From Thalassia testudinum (taxonomy: Eukaryota; Streptophyta; Magnoliopsida; Alismatales; Hydrocharitaceae), in the NCBI GenBank assembly GCA_037157565.1, contig JAZHRO010000055.1:39215001-39279000 (forward strand): a stretch of DNA of 64,000 nt, written 5' to 3'. The position numbers and the translations under genes are program-made. The notes beneath the pieces were generated by a model. It made no database searches. It was not told where the DNA came from and saw only the letters and a list, made by a program, of their open reading frames with translations. Below are positions 56,768-64,000 of the stretch, piece after piece (the stretch's first letter is position 1; every line of letters begins with the position of its first letter).

Positions 56768-57819
56768 GCGCACTCCCTCAGCCTCACACATTCACTCATG
56801 CACGCACACACTCCCTCATTTACGCATAGACACACACTCATACACATGTACATTTATTTATATATACGCACACACAGTTACACACACATTTATATATATT
56901 CACACACACATATATATATTCACACTCACCACATATATATATACATATACTCACATAGATATACATATATATATGTATATTTATATACACACATACATAT
57001 ACATTCATCTATACATACATACACACATCGTCTCATTCACTATACCTCACATTTCCCTTTCCACGCATTATATTGTGGGTATATTCGCACTAGTTGTGCA
57101 TATATCCTCAATATTCGTGCACATCAAAGCCTTCCACACACTCCCACACGTCCGCTCCACACCCGCATGCGGCACATAGGTAGGTTAATCGCATCTCTCT
57201 AGACGATATAACTAGGTTAACCTAGCCTGGTACTACATTCCAATTGAATCTTTTATTCAATATTTCCCTTCTTATTATATATTATATAGTTATATATATA
57301 TATACATATCTATAAATAAGCTAAGTGTTTCAATTCATTTCATTTTTGCATTTCAATTCTGTATTTTCTTTTCTTTTATATTCTCTTTTATTTTATTGAT
57401 TAAGAAAAGACAAAAAAAAGTATAAAATAGAAAAGAGAATTCTTGACTTGCAGGTGCACGATCTCGCGTGTGGCGAGATCATTTTTGACTATTTTGACAT
57501 GTAGCCAAGGACCATCTGTTGAGGGTGTACCTTAAGGACAGGAATATAAAAAAAAATCTAAAATCCAGAAAAACCAAAAAAATATAATAAGCGAATGGAA
57601 TTGATACGATTTTATGAAGTGCGTAGAAACTGGTTAATTCCAAAACCTGCCTCCCTGAGTTTGACCCTAGTCTAAAAGTGACTATCTTAAAATCTGATTT
57701 AGCCTAGGATACTAAATTTTTGATAAACTAGTGTAGATTCACTTGTAGGTAATCACTTCCACTATATCCATTTCGACACTAATATCACGTAATTAAATAA
57801 CCCTACTCGTGTTTTTACA

Positions 57820-59160
57820 GTGCTCCACTAGATCTAGTGGATGCTCAAACAAGTGAGGTGAATTGTGATTAAAATGTCGTGAAAGTGAGTGAAAGTGATT
57901 GTGATATGAAGGGGAAGACTAATGAATCGAAGTGATTACATGGATTCATCTCCTCTAACCTGAATTGAGCAGAGGAGGTGGATGGGTAAAATTCTAACTC
58001 TACTATGATCTACTCCTAATCTAAGGAAATCATACACTAAATTACAATCTCTACTATCTAATCTACTCTAAATCTATCTAGAAAGTGAGTAAATCTACCT
58101 AACAAAGCATGAAAATCCTAATCTAATAGAGGAACGAGACCTTTGAGGAGAATTGCAGCTGGTGGCTGCAGCGAAGAAGAGTGAGGATCTCCAACGATGA
58201 AAAGCCCACTATTGGAGCTTCTGGGTCGCCCTCACGCATATGCCATCCCTAGTGGCAAGGTTTGAATCAAGGAAGACAAGCTCCACCTCTATCACAGGTG
58301 AAACCAAATGAAGAGGAAAGGAGGAGCTGGAGAGGACGAATGACCAGCTCGAGGGGTGTAGGAGTTAGCTGATGTCCTCGCAAAGGTGAGTGTGGAGGTG
58401 TCGAGGAGCTTATGTGACCTAGGATCGAGGGTGTATGTCATTGGGCATCAACGGTGGTGATGAAAGCTCGAGTGTGTGAGAAAAACTTGGGGATGAAGTA
58501 GGGCTATCCTATGTGGTCTAGATGAGGGCACGAGTGTGTGCACCGGCTCCAGTAGTTTGGATGTAGATCCACCGTTAGATCAATGAGACGAAGATAGATG
58601 GTGGATGCTCTTCGTGTTCTTCATGTGAACAGTGTGCGAGGAGAGTTCTCAGGCCTTTTGGTGATTTTAAAAAGGAGCCTAAAGGTACTGAAGCAGTAGA
58701 ACAATTGCATAGGGACCCGTAAGTGGTATAAATACTTACCAAGAAGTCCTTGTGTGCTTGCAAATAAGTCCCTGGCATGTTTTGGGGGGAGAAAATGTAA
58801 AGGTCTTGAAATGGGATAAGGATCCAAATGCAAATCATTGAATCCAAGGTCCTAATGAAGTCAGAATGCAATCAAGTTTTTATGGAAACTATTTTGAACA
58901 TATTAGAATATAATTCAATCATTGATTTGTCCTTTTAAGCTCAAAATTGTGTTCAATTGACATTTGAATCATCCAAATACTTAATTAATATATAATCTCT
59001 TAAATATTATCTAATTATGCATTTTTAGCACAAATTTGATGTTTTAGGTCATTTTCCAAAAATCTCATACTTAACCCATTTCTTGTGTTAATTTGATAGT
59101 GTTTAACCTAATTTCTAGCTCAACTTGAGCATTTTAGCTATGATGAGCCACACCTCATCA
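57820..59160 (-). mobile_element. F: LTR-like segment related to the A family (partial)
   Basis: The right edge reads TGATGAGCCACACCTCATCA, then GCGAC. This resembles the minus-strand starts of the solo LTRs at 20755 and 42570 (hairpin, then a TAGCT-rich stretch). The left part is cut by element D. No coding frame is supported. Frames at 58575-58871 overlap and have no motif. Confidence 0.45.
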
Positions 59161-60179
59161 GCGACCCAATAGGGGTGGCTTGCAGGCATGTACGAATCAC
59201 ATGTTGACATGTGACATTAGCACTGATGCAACTGTGGTTTGACCCTAGTGGTTGTTGATTCAATTCGGAGTGCTGTGCCACAAAACAAAATTTTTTACTA
59301 AGTGTGAGGGAATGTTTGTGCTTTACTATGAAGAGAAATTCTAAGTGTTATACATAACACTTAGTGTGACATGAGAATTGATTTGGCCTGTGCTTAGCTT
59401 CTGCTTAAATGAAAATCAAGAGCATCATTAGTTGTTCAAACAACCTTTTATTATTTTTTAATGCCAATAATGTTCATCATTTTAAATGCACGTTTATAAT
59501 CCAGATGGAATTAATTGCCATATGTATTATGTGAATTTCTTGCAATTAATTCATGTGCCTAAAGCATAATAATTAAGTAATTAATCTAATTATATAACTT
59601 AAGTATGTTAATTAAGTAGTTATATATCTATAGTTAGTGGTAATAAGTTATATATCTCCAGTTAAGTTATTATTACTCAAAAGTTATGGGTTAACTTTAA
59701 CTTATAATTACCTAGATTAATAAGTTAAGTAGTTAATTTATAGTTAGTATTAACTAAGTAAATTATTGATAAATAATTATGTAAATTAAATTATATGTAT
59801 ATTAGTTATGATAAGTTAAGTAAGCTAAACTTAAGTCACTTATAATTTATATATTATAAAGCATAACTTAAGTATATAAGCTTATGTTTATATTGTAAGC
59901 TAAGTAAGTAAATTTATTAATTAACAGATTCTTAGTATTAACTTAATAAAAAGAATAAAGAATAATTAGTGAATTTAAGCTAAAATAAGCCTTCTAACGA
60001 ATGACCTGGACTCAACCAATAAAAACTTATAAATGAGTAGGTTATTTTGCACCTTATACTACGACAATACAATGCCACCAATCACAATTGCAGAGTAACC
60101 TAAATATCATTTTTGGCACCATTGATTAGGATAACAACCCTGATTAATAAGCCAAAGATAATGCATATCAGTGAGCACC
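59161..60179. other. Unassigned AT-rich region
   Basis: 59161-59500 shows nothing I recognise. 59510-59990 is a degenerate AT-rich array of words such as TTAAGTA, TAAGTTA and AGTTATA, with no sharp period. No gene is visible. Confidence 0.6.
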
Positions 60180-60774
60180 TTCATACTTAATCTTGGAATC
60201 AACCCCTCCAAAAACCTTTTGGCTCATCATTGGTCATTATCACAAATGCCCTATCCATAGTTCTCCAATTCTAGCTTGAAACTTTACTACTATACATACT
60301 CCTCCACAGACATGTTCCTTACTGAAGCTCCATGAACATTGGCCTCTTTTGATCCCTAGCATGCTAAGGGATATAGCGCTCCTTGAATTGCTCTACAAAA
60401 TATATCCATGCTATAGTGGTCGTCTCAACAAAGTGGATTCTGTTATAAGAAGTCCACTACTCCTTGGCATTGTCCTCCAACCGATGTATGGCGACGAACA
60501 CCTCTTTCTCCTCCAGGCAATTAGTAGCCTCAAATGTCAACTCCATTTCTCTAATCCAATGCTCGACCTTCTATGTCTTTGATTCACCATTGAAGGTGGG
60601 TGGATCGTGCGGATCATGTTGGATAAAGGTATTCAAAGTGAAACCTCCAGTTATCTCAACCAATTGTTTTTGTTGTTGTGCAAGCAAAGTCATCATTTGT
60701 AGAATTTGTTGTTGCTACTCTGAGGGATTCGACTCAATTTCCCTATTCCTCTCATTTTCATGATGAGAAGCCAT
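60180..60774 (-). pseudogene. G: decayed chromovirus-type gag
   Basis: The minus strand from ATG 60774 (MASHHENERNREIESN) reads PPTFNGESKT, HWIREMELTFEATNC, HRLEDNAKE, FVEQFKERYIP and HARDQKRPMFMELQ, with stops between. These match, in order, the plant retrotransposon gag domain of chromovirus type (normally ending EFMELRQG). The rest of gag and all of pol are missing to the left, where the AT-rich region lies. Confidence 0.75.
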
Positions 60775-60888
60775 CTAATTTAGAAAGAAACCTATGCTAA
60801 CTTCAAGTGGAATTATCGACCTAGATTGTTTATGTGACTAAAATGATTCAACTCTATTTTGGATATCTCATGCTCAAGGGAATTCTAA

Positions 60889-60899
60889 CTCAGATACCA
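60889..60899 (-). promoter_or_regulatory. Initiator-Met-type primer binding site, element G
   Basis: Minus strand TGGTATCTGAG, one base from TGGTATCAGAG, the usual tRNA-iMet site, next to an LTR edge at 60902. Confidence 0.75.
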
Positions 60900-60901
60900 T
60901 T

Positions 60902-61320
60902 TGTAATGACCTAGAACATATAAGTTGTGGGAGCATAGGTACAAATACTTACACGTTAAGGCCGTTACATAAGGATACATATCAGAGGCACTAAATGTCA
61001 AATTGAATAAAGTCAACACTATTCTAGGAGTTAAGGAGTCCTCTTAATTACAATCACAAGGAAAAATAACTATTCATAAAGTAGCAAAGAAGTTTATGAT
61101 AATAGGAAATCCAATTATTCCAGTGAGCATCAATATCCATGCTTGTTATTTTAGTAGTCCCACCAAATTAGCTATTTTAGCACCTCCTCAAGGTACTTTT
61201 CACTAGTAGAAAAGGTGTTGTTCTCAATGGTGAATTTTCGACCATTATATAACGATCCACACTATTAATATTCTCGACTGTTATAAGATGTAACGGTTGC
61301 CAATAGTTCAATCAATTTAC
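60902..61320 (-). mobile_element. G LTR (partial)
   Basis: The edge TGTAATGACCTAG resembles the K LTR edge TGTAACGACCC. Its remaining part is lost behind K3, which starts at 61321. Confidence 0.6.
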
Positions 61321-63094
61321 TGTAACGACCCGGTTCCCGAGTCCCTACGAGACACGAGAACCGGACTGACTCGACTAATCCCAAGACCCAGTCGTCCAAC
61401 GAGGAAGTAACCAAAAGACAGTAAAATAAACCACATTCAGCATGAATATAACTAACAGTAAGAAGTACAGCAGTAAGGAAAGAAACTACTACAGTAGGCA
61501 CCACCACAACAGTAAAACAACATTTATCATATAACAAAAACTGCAGGTAAAGAAGGTACAGCGGAAACAAAACTACTCACTAGAACAGAAACAAAAGAAG
61601 GTACAAAGCTGTGGCAACTCTACTGGACCCTACTCGGCCCAGCGTCCTCTGCAGCCGCCGACCCTGGCTGCTCAACACCTGGTCCTGAAAAAGGTAACGA
61701 GTGTAACACGTCAGCAAAACGCTGAGTAGAGTGGCAAACTAACTAAAGGCAACAGTAGAGTGTACAGTAGCTGTTATGTTCTATTACTTCCTTTATTTAC
61801 ATCTTTCAATTTTTCTCACTATTTCATTTACTTCTCAGATCCTTTACTTGATCTCGAATGTCCTCGTGGGACGATCTTGATTGCAGTCTTTTCCAACAGT
61901 AGAAGTAGCACGTGGTGCTCTCCTGGCCGGGAGAGTCCCCCGTGGTGATCCTACCCTCAGTCAACCACCCCAAGGTCACTGACAGACGTAACGGTGACTA
62001 CGGCACGCGCGATAAACGCACAGGTAGCTAGCCCGTACTGGCACGCGGTCAGTCGTTTCCGTTAACGGGTGCGCCCAAAGCACAGCACGGAACCAGGGCA
62101 GAGCCCTCTCAGTAACAGGGGTCCAACCCCTCCACAGCAACCAAACCGGGGCCTTGCCCCTCCACAGTCCGCGCACCCTCGCCTGACTACCCTGGTTTGC
62201 CCTAGTGGGCCTAACAAGTCGGTGAAGGAGGCTAGCAGAACCCCGGGGCCCGTGGGGTAGCTAGTACTCTCCTAACACTACTAGCTCTCCTCGGTACTAC
62301 GTACACGAGGGCCAACAAGTTGGTACAGAGCGGCCAAGCCTAACCCCGGGTCCCTGGGGCGGCTGGCCCCACTCTGCACTAAAACAGGTACAGGTACTTC
62401 CCTTGGTACTGCGTACCCAAGAGACAGTACAAACTACATCTCAGTTCCATTCCTTTTCTTTCCAGGAGTTCCACTCCTAATTCCCCGTAGGGTTCCAGCC
62501 CTTTATCTCAGAACATCATATGTTTCACTTTCCAGATTCACGTTCTCAATTTCCATGATCTCAAACATGTTTCTTTGTTCATAACAGGCAGCTGTTAATT
62601 AATTTCACAGGCAGCTTATATATTCCTTTCCATTTTTCCAAGACTGCAGTAATATACATTCCACTAGTTTTTCCATCCTAGGATTCATGCCATATCCTAG
62701 GATCTATCATACAATCTAGTTTTCCGGCCCTAGGAATCATGCAACACCTAGGAGCTATCATTCCATATATTTCTCATTCCTAGGATTCATGCAATGCCCT
62801 AGGTTCTAGTTATGGTTCCATACTTTAACAGATTTTATTAATACTTAAAACCACTCTACCAGGTACAACGGGAGTAATGGGGGCGTGGTCGGGAATCCCG
62901 CGCGCCTCCGCGACTCTCAAGACGGCAACCGAACGAGGTCCTATCACAAGGATCAAACACAAGGAGTGTCTCAAAACAGTGTATAGCTACTGTAGGCGGG
63001 TAGAGGAATAAATTCTGAAACGAACGCAACTCGAATCGCGGAAAACGGAGCCCAAACGGGCCCTAACGGGTCGAGAAAGACAATACTGTGCAAA

Positions 63095-64000
63095 ATCAGA
63101 CGTCTGAACTCCTTCCAGACGTCTTAAACGGTGGATCAGAGAATTACCTGTTCGGCTTGGTTCCCCGGACGTCCAGAAGTCTGTGGGGACGTCTCTCCTA
63201 GATCCCAGACGTCCGATGGTCTCTCCGGACGTCTGGAGGTCACTCCCGCCGTCTGGTACAACTTCCAGACGTCTGATTCGCAAAGGATGACGAATCCGAA
63301 CACCTGCGCACAGCCAACCCTCCTCCCTCAGTACGGTCAGTCGACAAAAAGAAGGAGAAAGCGGAACTCACCTTTCAGACGTCTGTATGATCTCACAGAC
63401 GTCGACCTTGTCGTCTGGATATCAGTCCAGACGTCTGATTCTGGAGATTTTTCCAGAATCAGAACCTCGCTCGGCCTCCGCTCGCGACGCCGCCCGCGTC
63501 GCACCTCGCGCGTCCGCTGCTCCGCCCGCAGCAGGTCCCTCTCCGCGACGCTCTGCGCCCCCTGCGCCCTCCGCCGGCCGGCCAAGCCGCTCCCGACGAG
63601 CTCGCCCTCACGGCAGAGCCCCGCCCTCGCACGCCGCAGCTCCTCCGCGCCTATTGCGGCCGCCGCTGCCGCTGCGCCCTCACGTCCGCTCGCTCTCGCG
63701 CACAGGCAGGAGAGAAGGAGGAAGATGGTGGAGACGGGAGGGGAGGCGCGCCCCCTCCCCCTTTTAACGCCGCGCGGAGAGGAGGGAGAGACGGCCGCAG
63801 TCGCCTGCAGCCGCAGAGAAGATGCGGGATCGCAGGTCTGCGCGCACAGGCGCGCAGACGAATATCCCGTGCGAGCATAACTGTTCGCCAGACGTCTGTA
63901 AACTATCCCGGACGTCTGGTCAGACGTCCGGATGTGATCCCAGACGTCTTTACAGACGTCTGGGCCACCTCCCAGACGTCTTAAAAGACGTCTGGGACAC
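63095..64000. repeat. Cluster of CAGACGTCTG-type palindromes in K3
   Basis: About 16 perfect or near copies, densest at 63885-64000, where units lie every 12-25 bases. K2 has about a dozen at 53437-54340. Confidence 0.88.
63435..63462. repeat. Inverted repeat in K3 LTR
   Basis: CTGATTCTGGA and TCCAGAATCAG around GATTTT. Counterpart of 16749-16775 and 53919-53945. Confidence 0.88.

Larger units (their letters stand above)
21406..57819 (+). mobile_element. Element D: Athila-like Ty3/gypsy retrotransposon, deeply nested
   Basis: In order: leader (21406-22006), gag, protease, RT start (to 25789), then element A (25790-50389), then integrase (50390-51427), post-pol region, polypurine tract (52887-52923) and 3' LTR (52924-57819). 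The 5' LTR and primer site are missing. About 1.2 kb coding for the RT catalytic half, RNase H and the first part of the integrase finger are missing across the A insertion. The domain order and RT/gag motifs are those of the Athila clade. Confidence 0.88.
52924..57819 (+). mobile_element. 3' LTR of element D, interrupted by K2
   Basis: 52924-53404 and 56209-57819 form one LTR of about 2.1 kb. TATAAAA lies at 53236. Its right half matches D1 (4778-6190), including microsatellites and the U5 motif (57649-57669). The end ...GTTTTTACA at 57819 is placed by alignment with ...TCTTAACA of D1. Confidence 0.85.
61321..64000 (-). mobile_element. K3: Tekay-like LTR, cut by the window end
   Basis: Starts TGTAACGACCCGG and runs collinear with K1 (14595 onward): GACTAATCCCAAGACCCAGTC, the CTCTGCAGCCG block, the GCGGTCAGTCGTTTCC block and the 3' palindrome cluster. 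The GC-rich frames near 63131-63880 lie in the part corresponding to the promoter and leader and are not genes. Confidence 0.88.

Noticed and set aside
58575..58871. 98-residue frame on the minus strand
   Set aside because: No recognisable motif, overlaps a second frame of similar length, and lies in an LTR-like segment.
63131..63880. 249-residue open frame, plus strand
   Set aside because: GC-rich LTR promoter and leader region, Ala/Arg/Ser/Pro-rich, antisense to the element, and not conserved in K1 or K2.
63095..64000. CRISPR-like array suggested by the repeated CAGACGTCTG
   Set aside because: The units are short palindromes at irregular spacing in a plant LTR, with no uniform spacers and no cas genes.
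1..64000. tRNA or rRNA genes
   Set aside because: The TGGCGCCGTTGCCGGGGA and TGGTATCTGAG strings are primer sites complementary to tRNA ends and are not part of a tRNA fold. No rRNA-like sequence was seen.

Overview
This window is plant nuclear DNA made almost entirely of LTR retrotransposons. Every region I can identify belongs to a Ty3/gypsy-type element: Athila-like (non-chromovirus) polyproteins, a Tekay/Del-like chromovirus with a chromodomain, and large non-autonomous LTR elements that use the same tRNA-Asp primer site. I see no host gene, rRNA, tRNA or CRISPR array. Stop codons and frameshifts break every element ORF, so this looks like old, repeat-dense intergenic DNA of a large-genome angiosperm. 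The sequence does not let me name the species.

Layout, left to right. Element E (1-4777, minus) is a non-autonomous element cut by the window start. D1 (4778-6190) is the 3' part of a D-family LTR. Element C (6191-12891, plus) is a non-autonomous relative of E. An A-family LTR (12892-14594) sits in C's 3' LTR. A Tekay-like remnant K1 (14595-21257, minus) has its integrase split by an A-family solo LTR (17969-20771). A short inverted K-LTR piece follows (21258-21405). Athila-like element D runs from 21406 to 57819. Inside D is Athila-like element A (25790-50389). Inside A is non-autonomous element M (35452-46367). Inside M is another A-family solo LTR (40144-42586). D's 3' LTR carries a K-family solo LTR (53405-56208). 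To the right lie an LTR-like segment F (57820-59160), an AT-rich stretch, a decayed chromovirus gag with its primer site and LTR (G, 60180-61320), and a third K-family LTR (61321 to the window end).

How the parts relate. A and D encode gag, aspartic protease, reverse transcriptase, RNase H and integrase, although D has lost its RT-to-integrase centre. E, C and M lack pol but carry one shared tyrosine/proline-rich and acidic ORF. They share with A and D a tRNA-Asp primer site, a hairpin just before the polypurine tract, a post-pol module (GGGAGGCAACCC hairpin, then an interrupted palindrome and a G-run) and, in several LTRs, a U5 motif. I infer that E, C and M are parasites mobilised by Athila-type proteins. 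Several small inverted repeats inside the LTRs keep their pairing while their sequence differs between copies, which makes them the best candidates for undescribed function.
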